A DNA stretch of 64,000 nt from the NCBI RefSeq assembly GCF_008831285.2, contig NC_045142.1, positions 14,387,354 through 14,451,353 of the forward strand, read 5' to 3'. The position numbers were made by a program, and so were the translations under genes. The notes beneath the pieces are model-generated. The model was not told the origin of the DNA and made no database searches. It saw nothing but the letters and a program-made list of their open reading frames with translations. This document shows positions 1-19,725 of the stretch, piece by piece. Within the stretch, counting starts at the first letter, position 1. Each line of letters opens with the position of its first letter. This stretch comes from Nymphaea colorata (taxonomy: Eukaryota; Streptophyta; Magnoliopsida; Nymphaeales; Nymphaeaceae).

Positions 1-46
1 TATATAGATATCCTTTTCGTTATATTTCTTCTCACGTCCACCGTTC

Positions 47-1897
47 ATGACCACGAGTAAGACGAACAAGCTATCTCCATGGGCAGGGAAGACGCAGGCC
101 ATGAATAGGGCAGTAGCTGGGAAGGGAGAGGAGGAGGATAAGAAGCCGAAAGAGATGACGCAAGAGATGGCAGCCGGCGCCATGCATGGGAGAGCCGGCG
201 GCGGGAGGAAAGCCCGTACGGCGCCTGAGTGCAACGTAGTTGAAGGGAACTGGGTGTTCAACAGGTCGGTCGAGCCACTCTACTCAGACAGGTCGTGCCC
301 TTACCTCGACAGGCAAGTACAGTGCGAGAACAATGGAAGGCCGGACACAGACTACAAGTACTGGCATTGGCAGCCTGACAACTGTGACTTGCCCAGGTGA
401 CACAATCCTTCCACCTAGGAAAACCCTTCTAATTTGATGATCGTGATTGACATGTTTTCTATAATATACATGCCACGAATAGATCGTATTTACCAAATTA
501 GATTACGTACAATGCATAAAAAGCCACCTATAACTAAATTAAATATGTCAGGCATAATATATATATATATATACATATATATATTAATTATGTTAACAAA
601 GAATTAATTGAGCATATGAAATCTGACAAAGTGAATTAGCCACGTACGTACTACGTAAAGAGTGTAATAAAGAGCTCACTATTTTAGTTTGGGCATTAGT
701 ACTTCTTTATTGTAACAAGCATGATCTGGTAGCTCATATCAAGAACTTATTTACATAAAGAGCTTAGTTTCTAGATTGAACATTACGGTTTGTCTATAAT
801 AACGATCTGCTCAGCTCACAATCGCATCAAGAATTTGATGAACAAATTCGAGCTTTTCTTGGATCAATTCAAGGCAATGCATGGATTGACTCAAAATTAT
901 TTCTTCCAGCTAAGAAATTTAGGCCTTGTATTTAATATATATGTGTGTGTGTGTGTGTGTGTGTTGTTATGCTTTTCTTTTTGGAGCATAGGTCGTTGAA
1001 GAGCTACCCGTCACTCAAATTCATACCTAACCTTACTAAATGTGATTAGGGCAGTTTAAGTAATATTTGTTTAATATGGTATACAGTCATTTTCATGATC
1101 ATTTAGCATGGGCCACTACACAGCTCCCACCTACCTTCTTCCTTCACATGCAAATCATAATAATGACCACTTCGCCAGGCTATGTACTTATGGTTACAAT
1201 GCAATCCAATATCTGATCCAAATCTGGCTTCAAGTAATTGGACCTTGTAAGAAAACTCAAATCCAGTATATGTCTGTTTTTTGCAGTTATCCAAACTCGT
1301 TGACATGTAAAAATTGATATTGTACTTTGTATATATATATTAGAATATAAATCAAATTTCAAATGAAAATAAGCAATATCCGAGTAGTCGGATATCTTAT
1401 TTTTTATTTCAATCGGCTGACATCCCAAGCAATAAGAGATCTGCTGCCCAGTAGTGAAGGAAGACATTAAAATAAAAATAAAGGTTCATACTAGAAAGTC
1501 CACATGGAATTAATAGTCATACGAGGTTATATCTCCCCCAAGTGACTCCACCAAGATAGTTGTTAAACCTAACTAACTAACTAACTAGCTGGCTCCCTGA
1601 AAAAAAAAAAAATATTTTGATACTGAAAAATGTTTTATATAAACATTATTATATTATGTTTCTTTTAGCCGAGTGGTCCCTTTTCCTCCACACTTTTATG
1701 AAAAATAATTTCAAGAGGTTTCCAAGTGATTAGTTTAGTTAAACGAAAAAGTTTCCTACAACCGTGAACCGTGTGCCTATTATGTTTTTCCGCTCTTGGT
1801 AATAATGAAAACAACCATGTTGGATGATTGTGGGTGCATTCAGGCTCCTATTCATATAGCTTTCTTTTCTTAACGTCAGCTTGAAGCATCAAATCCA

Positions 1898-1945
<48 letters not shown>

Positions 1946-4900
1946 GTCCTTTGTGTGTGTCTCCCTGTTCTATTTGCCTCTCTCACTCTTTCACATACCT
2001 CGATGTCTTTCATCTCTCTCTCTCATATATATATGTGTATGTGAAGAGAAAGTGTGCGTAAGTGAATAGTAACTCAGATCATCTAGAGTCACCCGGCCAT
2101 CTAATGAATGAATGGTTGAGAGCAAAACATAAAGAAAAAAATAAAAACTAATATTAAATGATAAAAATACTCATCAACTTTTTCTCTTAACCATCCATCA
2201 TGATAGATCAGACGACTCTGGTTACATAATTGAGTCACTCTAAAAACTAGAGTCACCATTCAATTTTCCTATATATATATACCTCTCAATTTCTCTTGTC
2301 TTTTGACTTAAAATTTGTACCAATAAAAATATCTATAAATTAATGCGATGTATAAATTAGGTTTTATAATATTTTAAAAATTAAGATATTTAATTTTTTC
2401 TCTTTATAAATTTCAATATTTGAAGATATTTCTTGTCATATATATGTGTGTGTGTGTGTGAAAGTTGGTAAAAGCAGACCACTTGTGTGTGTATATATTA
2501 TTCTTCCCTTTTTAATCTAATGCTATAATATGATCTTAAGAGTGATTTGATGGGAAACATATATTAAGTAAAATGTTTTCTTACTTAAATAATGTTTTTT
2601 TAATCATTAGGAAATGAACAACTCTCATAACATCAAAATTTTGGTAGTATAAAGATAAATTTTTTTACAAAAATGACTTGAACTAAAGCATAATTTATAT
2701 TAAATTAGTGTTATAAACACGTTAGAAGGTTCATATTCTGTATGAAATGTTTTTTGACATGAATTTAAGATGCTTGATTTTTATCCCTTACCCAAATGGT
2801 CTCGTACCTACCAATGTTGTCGAATGGGTGAAATTTAAAATTTCGTGACTAAAAGGACCAAAATCATTGATAAAGCTACCTTAAGCTGCGGGAACATCTG
2901 CTATCTGGGAGGATTGAATCGTTCATATATATGGGTTTGCCTCCTTGCCCCTGCTATCTGTGAACTTCGACGTCCATGCGAATGATTCGTCTTTCAAAAA
3001 AAGAAAAAATAATAAAACTTACGACTTACATGGTCGGGGACCGAGGCAGGCCGCCACAGGCCTTCCGTGAGATTTTGAAACTAAAAATTTATTACTTAAC
3101 ATTTTTAATGTTTTAGAATTAAAGTGATCAATTAAGCCTGTTTTTCTTTAAATAAAATGATTCTGAAAGTTCGAAAAAGGATACAAAAGCTTGTATTCTT
3201 TTTTTTTTTTTTTGAATGGTTAAAGTAGTAAACTCACATATTTACTGTCGATAAGGAGGCGTTTGATAGCTTCTGACATGAGATTTTTAGAATTTAATAA
3301 GCGTGGATTTAAGATCTAACTTTCCTCATTTCGATCTTAAATATGAGGTTTTCTCAATGCAATGAAGTAAAATAAAGATCTTAAGTATCAACAAAAAAAA
3401 CGTAATAAGTCATATCCACATCAAATCTGTGGATTTCAAATCCCGAGTGATTGAATGCCGTCTAAAGGATCAGGGGGTCCCTCCTTGCCCCTGCAAATGG
3501 TAGAATGACGTTAGCAAGAACTTGACTTTGCATTTCGTGCGCATTGAGCCTAGAGTTGGTGTGGGTTTTCTTTAGTTGTTTTTAATAATACATCCAATTT
3601 CTTAGCAATTTCAAGTGAGACCTGTTTACATTGTTGTTATGCTAAAAGTGAATTTTTGAAGTTTTTCTCATGTTCTTTTTTATCTTCTATCAACAAATAG
3701 TCTTGTTATAAAAATTGATAAAATTTGTTATCTTCTATTAACAAATTTGATAAAATCTGTTGATTAGTCTTGTGGTTATAATAGATCATTTGGCAACGCG
3801 TGCTTGTTTTGAAACGATAACTAAATTCATTCATTTTTGGCGAACACATCTTCTTTTCCCTAAAACTGTAAGAATCAAAACTAAAATCGTTTTTCCTTTG
3901 CCGTTCAAAAAATGTAAGTGTCTAAAGATGCTGATTGTCATTAAACGGTAACTATGAGTTATAGGTGAGGAAACATTGGAGCAAATGCCAATAGTTTGTT
4001 TTTGTAAACTTTAAAACATTAGACTTCAAGCTCCAGTTAGGAATTTCTCGACAACAAAGACAGAAGACTTTTCTTTCCTTTTTTTTTTTTTTTTAAAAAA
4101 AAGGAAGCTATGGAAGTCCTTGGTTGTCTAATCCATGATAAATCATATATTAAAAGGTGGGAACACTATTTTGCAACATGGTAAACGGGGAAAGTAGTAT
4201 ATTAGAGAAACTTATGAAACGATCCAAGACAAAAGAGATGAACCTTGCCCGGGATTATATATATTATCATTCTGAATAAACAATTATGCCAAAAGCTGCT
4301 TCGTCAACATTGTCACAGTCATGGGTGTAATGAGGTCACACTCTCGTTGGTCCTTTCCGTTTCTTTGTTTTCAACATTCAACGTCAGTTTGGTACGACAT
4401 ATCCATTGTATCCGTCCACCGACTGATTTTTATGGTACTATATATTCCATCTGTCAATATCCAATTAAACGAATTACGTGGTGGCAACCTCTTTTAAGGA
4501 GAGAGCAGAACCTTCACCTACCAAAATCATGACTTTCTTTTTTTGGAGGGTCGAAGTTCATAAATTTTTCATGACAATGACTAAATTAAAGTTTTTGATT
4601 TCTGACAACGATCGAAATATTATTTTTTAAATTTTTTAAATTTATTTCTAATTTTAAAAAAATTGAGAGAGGGTCAGAGGCCCCTCTGCTCTCTTGTGAT
4701 ATAAATTGTAATAAAATCGTTCTCTTTCTCTCTGAGTCAGTGATCCGCTGTGCAACCCATGTGATTGGATGATGTGTTGTAGCCATATCTTCTTTGAAAT
4801 ATGTTCTTCTTATATAATCTTTAGAATTTAAGCCAAGTGGACTGGTTCCCTCTCTCTCTTTATAAATTGTGACAGTGAAAACTTTGGAAATCAGGTTACC

Positions 4901-7268
4901 CATTGTGGAGATATGGGTAATTCTCTTTTCTTTTGCTTAGTTGGATTTGTTTTCCTGAATATCTTTTCTCTTAGATGATACAGTAGACTTTTTGTTCCAA
5001 CTTACTCCGGGAACGGACATAGAGGTTTTTTTTATTGGGTTAAACGGCAAAATTCGTTTACAAAAAACAAAAAGCTCTTCTTCTTCACATCCTGTTTCAT
5101 TCCAAAACACTAGCATATTTATCATTTTCTCATTATTTCTGTCACCTTCCATTTGTACAATTATTTTCCACATCGACATTGAAATGATGTTGTTTCTATA
5201 ATTTGGTCCATCATATCCGACTGTCCTTTCAAGTGATCATCATGTTCTCTACCTTGTACGTTACCCTTCACTACGATACAATAAACCTTTTCTCATACCA
5301 TTTTTTTGTATTAGTGACTTATCTTGATCATTGTTAGATTTCAACACGGAGTTTGCTAACAATAACATCGCATTATTTTTAAATACATCTTTCTAAAGCA
5401 CCATATTCTTGCTTAAAGAAACATACATATTGTCATCATATCTAGTCTTTTATTGTTGCATTTAGAAACGACATTTATAAATCAGACCATGCTTATTTTA
5501 TGAAACATGAACATGCTGTTTTGTTTTGACAACACAATGATCTCATTAACTACCTCTAGGAACTTGCATTCATTTGTCATCCCGAACTGCAACAACAAAT
5601 AGGCCAGGACTCTCCTCTACCACGCCTATGTCACGACCCTCCGGCATGTCATCTTGCCCTCTTAGATTCGATTGATTAATAAGACATGGCCATATACTTA
5701 AAGCCGGTTGCAGTCAAAACAGAGCCAAGGGGGCTGGTCATGACATAAGCTATGCCTAGGGCTGCACATGAGCTGAGTTGGATATGCTCGTACTTGACTC
5801 GGTTCAAAAGCTCAAGCTCAAACTCGACTTGAACTCGAAGTTGAGCTTGATTTGAGCTTGAACTCAGCTTGATGATACAATGTCAAGCTCGAACTCGACT
5901 CTCTTAACTCGTTTATCTTAAGTGTGTCTCATTTCTTTTTACTCGTTTAATTACTACTTGTTTATCTATTCTCTCATTATAATTCATCATTTATTATGTA
6001 GTCGAACCCGAGTCGAGTTTAAACTAATCCAGTTCTTACAACTCAAACTCAATTCATTTAAAATTTTGAGCATACATTTGAAATCGAGCTCAACTTGCTG
6101 TGCAGCCCTAGCCGGCTCATTTCCCCCACCCTCCCACCTCTTGGATTTTGGAAAATGGATTTTACTTGTTTAAATCTTTGTAAATTTTACTTTGGATCAT
6201 GTACAAATTTTGAAAAAGACAGTGGATTCCTTGCCCCAAAAGAAAAGTCTTGGGTCTGCACTTGGTTCGAATTTTGAAAAAGTTACGTGTCCTGGTGGGT
6301 TTGGCATCTCAAAATTATATTTGAGTTTTCATACATGCCCAATCACTCCCTTCCCTTGGGAAAGGTACGTTAGTCTAGACAATGATGCTTGTGGTAATTA
6401 AGCAACAAAGAGAAGTTGGATGCCATCCTACATTATTTCAATAACACAAATATGAGGTAATCATAAAAAAGGTCAAGTCATAGGCCATTCAGTTGCACGC
6501 ACAACCCTATGCAGACAATAAATATGCACTCTTCGGAAAAGGAAGTTGAGATATGCACTCTTCCGAAAAGGAAGTTTGAGATATTTTAGAATTTTTTGAT
6601 AATGAAATGTAGTTTTTAGTTTTTTCTTTTTTCTTTACATTTTTCACAATCTTTTTTTTGTCCTTTAGAAACCTTTGGTTATAAAGATATTTTGGCCATT
6701 ACATATCTCCATACATGGTTTGGACAGGGCGGAGCCAAGGTTTTGAAAGCATGTAAATTTTAAAACATTTCATAGGCCCTCCCACCTCAAAAATTTTTCT
6801 TTGAAAAGTTTACATATAAATTTTAAAAAATTTCACTTTTATATAAAAATTTTAAAAAATGATATTACAGCTCTAGTCAAAGTTCAAATACTTTAATTCG
6901 GCCGGTCTCATGAAAATTTTTTGGCTTCACTCCTAGATATTGATGTGCATATAACCAAACTGACTATTTTTATAACTATAATAGTTTCAATCCTTGAAGT
7001 GTAAAGCCAGACCTATCTCCCTGACTTTGCAACTAGTGGTTGGACCTGGCTAAGTGAAAACTGGAGTTTGAGCGTAATGAAGGTCAGACTTGGACCGAGA
7101 TGGTTCGAAAGGAAAAAGGAAGAGCTTCCTAGTTATAACGATAAGGCCTCTTCTAAAGATACAGCTATACATGACGCAGTTGTGGCTGAGCCGCACTTCT
7201 GTTCAAACAATAATTACGACAACTGTGCAATGTGACAAAAAAGTCTCTTTCATTTAATTTATATATTG

Positions 7269-7324
<56 letters not shown>

Positions 7325-10300
7325 ATGGGTTGTTTGGTCATGAAGGATATGTAAAAAAAAGTGATGAGCATTTTGGTCATTTAAAATTAGTTTATATATA
7401 TATTTTTTATTATATATATATATATATATATAGATATATATATAATCACTTGAGTGAGAGACAAAAACTAGACCTATTGGAATCAATTATTAATTTTTTT
7501 AAAATCTAACAGTAAGAATGATTTGATGAGAAACATATGATAAGTTAGTTGTTTTCTCACTTCAATCATTTTTTATAGTAAAAAAATGAACAAGCTCTTA
7601 TAACATCAAAATTTTGTTAGTATAATGATCAATTGTTCTTTACAAAAGTGACTTGAACTAAAACATTATTTATATTAAATTAGTATTTATAAACAAATTA
7701 GAAGGTTTTTATTTTGTTTAAATTAGTTTTTAACATGTTTTTATCTTTTACCCAAGTAGTCTTGTTCACACACACACACACACACAGTGTTATATATATA
7801 TATATATATATATATAACAGTGTGTGTGTGTGTGTGTATGGAAGAAAAGGCATTTAGAGAAAAAGCCTTACCTATAAATTGTGGACAAAACCATGTTAGT
7901 GACTATGACCGGTGGATTGTTGTATATGTAGGTTCGACGCTGCTGTTGCTTTGGAGAGACTCAAAGGGAAGAGGATGATGTTTGTGGGTGACTCTCTCCA
8001 AAAGGGAATGTGGCTATCCTTTGTGTGTTCGGTGGAGTCGCACATACCTGAGCTTGAAAAGTCCCTAATCCGTCGGGGTCGAGATCTCTCCATATTTGTA
8101 GCCAAGGTGATCCACCACGTCACAGAGCCCATTTATACTTCACGGCAACGGAAGGTTAATTATTCTTAACTAAATTTTTTTTAAAAAGGTAATTCCAACC
8201 ATAGTACTGCCGCATATGGCTCCCCAAGGTGCTTTTCATAAGAATTGGCGTATGATTATGTGATAAAAGTCTCGCTACCTTCTTTTATTAGAAAAATAAT
8301 CACATACCTTACGAGTTAATTCATTGGCATGCGTATTTATTCCCGTTCATATCAACTTAGAACTAAGTTCTGTTTATGAAGGAAACTCTTTTCCAATTGA
8401 TGAAATGAAAAGAAATAAATGCCACCAAAGCAAGAGAAAATGATGCTAATCATGGAGATGCATAGACGTACTCTCTTTTGAGCGACCGGCCAAACTTTTT
8501 TGTTGTATATGTGACCGGGCAGGCTGATGGCAATCGTACTAAAAATTATTTTTGTCCTTTGGAAGATATTTTTTTCTCTGCATGAAAGACATTTTTGTTT
8601 TTTTTAATATCAAAAAATAATAATGTTCTATGTCGGTCGGTGCTTCCTGAAGATTTCTTGCAAAAGTGGAGTGTTTATCTATTGACTTTCAAAAGGTGAA
8701 CAGTAATTTGTTGACAGGTTAAATGTTTTTTGTTGTAATTTTTTCAATAGCAACTCATTAACATAAAAAAAAATCTAAAAAATGGATTGTATCATAGCAA
8801 GTAAACACATAATTTCATTAAGGTTGCAACGTAAGTGGGAGCATGTACGCACGTAGTATGAATTTCGGAAGGCCTCAATGAAGAGAAGAAGAAAAAAACT
8901 GAATGAACGAGATGATGGGTTCATGCTCATGCATGCCAAACGGCCATGCACCGACCTTCTTTCCTTTTTTGTGGGCTTCCACTTGCAGAAATACAATGTG
9001 AGCATCGAGTTCTACTGGGCTCCCTTCCTTGTCGAGTCCAACTCTGACAACCCCATCATCTCGGATCCAAGGAAGAGGATACTGAGGGTGGACTCCATCT
9101 ACAAGCATGCCCGCCACTGGATGGATGCCGACATCTTCGTCTTCAACACCTACGTCTGGTGGATGAACGGATTCCCCATCAACTCCTTGTAACGCTTCCA
9201 TTCTTCCCTAGTCCAGTGTTTGGTGAATCTTTTCCAAAGATGGAGATTGGTTACAGTGTTTCATGAATCTGTTCGTTCCAAAGATTGAAATAGTTTCTTA
9301 ACATATCTCAATCTCTGAGACAGATAAATGAAACACATGATCCGTGTTCATATTGCTAAACATCCCTTCAATTTGTCGGTAGAGTTAGAGTGATGATCTA
9401 CTGTTTGATGGTTGGACGCGCAGGTGGGGGTCCTTCAAGAACGGAGAGGAAGGCTACGAAGAACTGGACGCACCAACTGCGTACATGATTGGGCTGAAGA
9501 CGTGGGCCAACTGGGTCGACTCCACCGTGGACCCAAACAGAACGAGGGTCTTCTTCACCACCATGTCCCCCACCCACATGAGGTCACTTCTCTCCCTTAA
9601 TTGCTCTCTTCCACTTCATCGTTTTCTTCCAGTCAAGGTAAACCCACGTGCTACCATCCGTCCTTGAGCTTATCCATAACTGGGCACGCAATGTCTTTGA
9701 CAATTGCTATTGTCTGTGGATTTTTGCGAAGAATATTTATGGGGGCCGATCTATCTGTTCCCATAACGTTGGGGTCCCCATTGTTTAAGAAGACAACCAT
9801 CTATTTTAGGTCCCACAGAAATTGCTGCTGGCGCATATACAGATGATCCACTTGAATACTTTCTCTATTTTAGCCCATATAGGAACCACAACCATGTGCT
9901 CTCATTAAATTGTCTGCGAACTGATGGTGGATCCCAGACTCTTGTCCGGACAACATTCTTAAGTATTATTCCTGCTTGCTGTTTTTTTGACATCTCCACA
10001 CAAATAGATACTAGTTGTCGATTCATCTTACAAATACATTTTAAGAATTTCTTAATAGTGAACAAACGTTCGATTTACTTCCTTGATTTCTCAACGATCT
10101 TTCGACAACAAAGTTTCGTTATTTGATTTTATTAAATTGATTAAGCATACCAAATGACCGAAACCTCATCAGCGATTCAGCAGTTGGTTGCTTAAAGCAT
10201 AAAGGTTCGAAACTCATATTGAGAAGTAACCTTTCACAACGATAGCGTACTTGTGTTAAAGAAAACTACGGATTAAAGCTATCTTATTATGCAGAATAAC

Positions 10301-10884
10301 TACATGTTGAGTTCACGCAGCATGACTGTGTGTGTGTAAGACGCACAGTTATTCTCTACATTTGAAAATATATGGTTTTGTTGTGAAGACGAAGTGGAAG
10401 GGCTGTTACGTATGCTAATTGCTATGAGGCAAACTTTATTTGGTGGTAAAGTTAGAGCAGTAGACCTGTCACAGTGAATTTGCCTGCATGGGGAGCTTGG
10501 TTTTACAGTTTGTTCAAAGATGTGTCACAGAGAGAAGCTTGTATATGCAGGAGTGCTGATTGGAACAAACCACAGGGCATAAGATGCTATAATGAAACAA
10601 CCCCGATGCTGCAGAAAGGATATTGGGGAAGCGGCTCCAGTGTCAAGATCATGGGCATAGTCGACAGAATAGTAAAGAGAATGAAGGTTCCTGTGACCTT
10701 TATCAACATTACTCAGCTCTCAGAGCACAGGAAAGATGGGCACACATCCGTTTACACAGAATTCAAAGGAAAGATCATGACAGAAGAGCATTGGGCACAA
10801 CCACAACAGTATGCAGACTGCATACATTGGTGCTTGCCTGGAGTTCCCGACACGTGGAATCAGCTCTTACTTACATATCTGTAA
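47..10884 (+). CDS. TBL: TBL-family polysaccharide (probably xylan) O-acetyltransferase, ESK1-like, five exons
   Basis: Exons read as 47-396, 7932-8106, 8989-9188, 9424-9582 and 10551-10884, all GT-AG, giving 405 codons plus stop in one frame. Exon 1 encodes the PMR5N/TBL domain with its conserved cysteines (CNVVEGNWVF, then the CENNGRPD and WHWQP motifs). Exon 2 carries the GDS esterase motif (FVGDS, Ser about 138). Exon 3 has the family block FYWAPFLVESNSD, and exon 5 ends with the DxxH motif DCIHW (Asp 384, His 387). Ser, Asp and His form the expected catalytic triad of the PC-esterase domain. By family knowledge these are Golgi type II membrane proteins that O-acetylate cell-wall polymers; the closest remembered relatives are the ESK1/TBL29 xylan acetyltransferases, so the xylan substrate is inference. 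Odd: no N-terminal membrane anchor is visible after the ATG at 47. The frame is open back to base 8, just after an AG, so an upstream exon outside the window may supply it. Confidence 0.88.
1903..1943. repeat. (CT)n microsatellite
   Basis: An almost uninterrupted CT dinucleotide run lies within TBL intron 1. A shorter run of CT and TA repeats follows at about 2010-2035. Confidence 0.95.
2516..2806. repeat. Dispersed intronic repeat, copy A
   Basis: This stretch matches 7504-7767 in the same orientation over almost its full length. Shared words include GATTTGATG, CATAACATCAAAATTTT, GACTTGAACTAAA and ATTTATATTAAATTAGT. Both copies follow a TA/TG microsatellite. No coding capacity is seen. Confidence 0.75.
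3255..3462. mobile_element. Candidate Tourist-like (PIF/Harbinger) MITE
   Basis: The left end GGAGGCGTTTGAT and the reverse complement of the right end GACGGCATTCAAT match at 8 of 13 positions. Both ends are directly flanked by TAA (3252-3254 and 3463-3465), the target duplication expected of PIF/Harbinger elements. It is 208 bp long with no coding sequence. The imperfect termini keep confidence moderate. Confidence 0.5.
5757..6110. mobile_element. Non-autonomous hAT-like MITE, about 354 bp
   Basis: It starts TAGGGCTGCACATGAGC and ends GCTGTGCAGCCCTA, so the outer 13 bases (TAGGGCTGCACAT/G) form a near-perfect terminal inverted repeat. The body is rich in repeated AGCTCAA, ACTCGA and TTGAGCTTGA words in both orientations. 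No 8-bp target duplication could be matched in the flanks, so class assignment rests on the ends alone. Confidence 0.6.
6725..6936. mobile_element. Candidate short hAT-type element
   Basis: The left end CAGGGCGGAGCCAAGG and right end TTTTGGCTTCACTCCTAG are roughly complementary. They resemble the GCGGAGCC-type termini common on plant hAT derivatives. The interior is AT-rich and non-coding. No target duplication was found. Confidence 0.4.
7260..7442. repeat. (TA)n microsatellites
   Basis: Two long TA tracts lie at about 7268-7322 and 7413-7443 within TBL intron 1. They are separated by about 90 bp that includes a TTATATATAT stretch. Confidence 0.95.
7504..7767. repeat. Dispersed intronic repeat, copy B
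   Basis: This is the second copy of the repeat at 2516-2806. It is diverged by substitutions and small indels but collinear. It ends at the compound microsatellite that starts at 7767. Confidence 0.75.
7767..7839. repeat. Compound hairpin microsatellite (AC)n-(TA)n-(TG)n
   Basis: An AC run is followed by GTGT, a TA run, AACAG and then a TG run. The AC and TG arms are complementary and the TA core is self-complementary, so the whole stretch can fold into one hairpin. It lies about 90 bp upstream of the TBL exon 2 acceptor. Confidence 0.9.
8107..8988 (+). other. TBL intron 2
   Basis: The donor AAG|GTGATC and acceptor CTTGCAG|AAATAC join in phase 0. The 882 bp are AT-rich and I see no other feature in them. 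Confidence 0.8.
9583..10550 (+). other. TBL intron 4
   Basis: The donor ATGAG|GTCACT and acceptor ATGCAG|GAGTGC join across a split Arg codon. It is 968 bp with no recognisable coding or repeat content beyond a short GT run near 10330. Confidence 0.8.
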
Positions 10885-11069
10885 GGCCACAAGGTCTCCA
10901 ACAAGAAGAAGCACCAACATTTTATTCAAGGCCACCATCCATCTAAATACATATCTTTTATCTACAGGAGCTTTGACTATCATCGGCATAAAGACACTGC
11001 AACACGTAACTCTGAACTACTTTTTCCAGCTGCTATTTTTATTTTTAACCCCTAAAGTAAATAGTAATA
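10885..11069. other. Convergent intergenic gap between TBL and ASN stops
   Basis: The stop codons of the two converging genes are 185 bp apart. Both 3' untranslated regions must lie here or overlap each other's gene. No clear polyadenylation signal was singled out. Confidence 0.7.
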
Positions 11070-18845
<7,776 letters not shown>

Positions 18846-19013
18846 GATGCTAACAATGGAAGAAGAAAGAGTTTGTCTGTAGGAAGCAATCTAATGGCTC
18901 TTATGGATAAGAACCAGAAGAAAAGAAAACGGGAACGGGGGGAGAGAGAGTCAGAGAAGAAGGGATGGCCACTAGGGTTTGGTTTGCGGTGGTGAAGGAG
19001 AGGAGGATCCCCA

Positions 19014-19021
19014 TATTTATA
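19014..19021 (-). promoter_or_regulatory. TATA-like box of the ASN gene
   Basis: TATAAATA reads on the minus strand about 170 bp upstream of the ASN ATG at 18845. Between them, 18850-18990 is CT-rich on the coding strand (for example 18925-18960), typical of a plant 5' leader. The transcription start is inferred to be near 18985. Confidence 0.55.
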
Positions 19022-19523
19022 AGCCCAAAAAGAGGGGAGGGAAGGATGGCTGGAAAGTGAGAGAAAAGTGGGGTCGTTTTTTTCCCGAATGCGGCGTCTT
19101 AGCACCGCACAGGATTTCTCCACCGCTACCTTCTCTCTTCACGTCCTGTCGCGGCACACATCCCATCTCCCATCATCTTACTTTCTACGTATTTGACGTT
19201 TGCTCATGACTTAATTTTCCGGCCAACTGTGCTTAACGACCAAATTATCCCCGGTATTTTTTTTCAGTTGACTGCCCCGTAGTGATAAAGACAAATACGC
19301 CGAGTCTCGGTTTTGAGATATTTTTGGCATGGTTTTAGATTTTACTGTCTAAATTTACGTTTCTTTTTTAATATATATATATATATATCTTTTTGGTATA
19401 GTTTTAGATTTTACTGTCTAAATTTATATTTCTTTTTCACATTTTACATATTTTAGGATGAGTGATACATTCTCCACTGACTACTGCTTTCCCTGTGTTC
19501 ATAACTTAACTTTTTCAGTGTTT

Positions 19524-19725
19524 ACATAGCTTTGAAACTTATTACTATTTAAAGGATGAGCACAGTATGTTTGAACATTAATTATAGGATTTGAACCTCA
19601 AATACTTTTGAGACAGACTGCCTTGTTCACATAGCTTTGAAACTTATCACAATTTAAAGGTTAAGCACACTAGGTTTTCACAATAATTATAGGATTTGAA
19701 CCTCATATACTTTTGAGACGAACTG
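19524..19725. repeat. Tandem duplication, period about 105 bp
   Basis: The unit beginning ACATAGCTTTGAAACTTAT at 19524 recurs at 19629. Both copies continue through TATAGGATTTGAACCTCA and a TTTTGAGAC word, with scattered differences. Confidence 0.9.

Larger units (their letters stand above)
397..7931 (+). other. TBL intron 1, 7.5 kb, repeat-filled
   Basis: The donor is CCCAG|GTGACA and the acceptor is TATGTAG|GTTCGA. The codon split (AG|G, Arg) joins exon 1 to the GDS exon in frame. The intron holds TA, GT and CT microsatellites, two copies of a roughly 270-bp dispersed repeat (2516-2806, 7504-7767), and three candidate small DNA transposons (3255-3462, 5757-6110, 6725-6936). The short ORFs inside it have no recognisable protein similarity. 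Confidence 0.8.
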
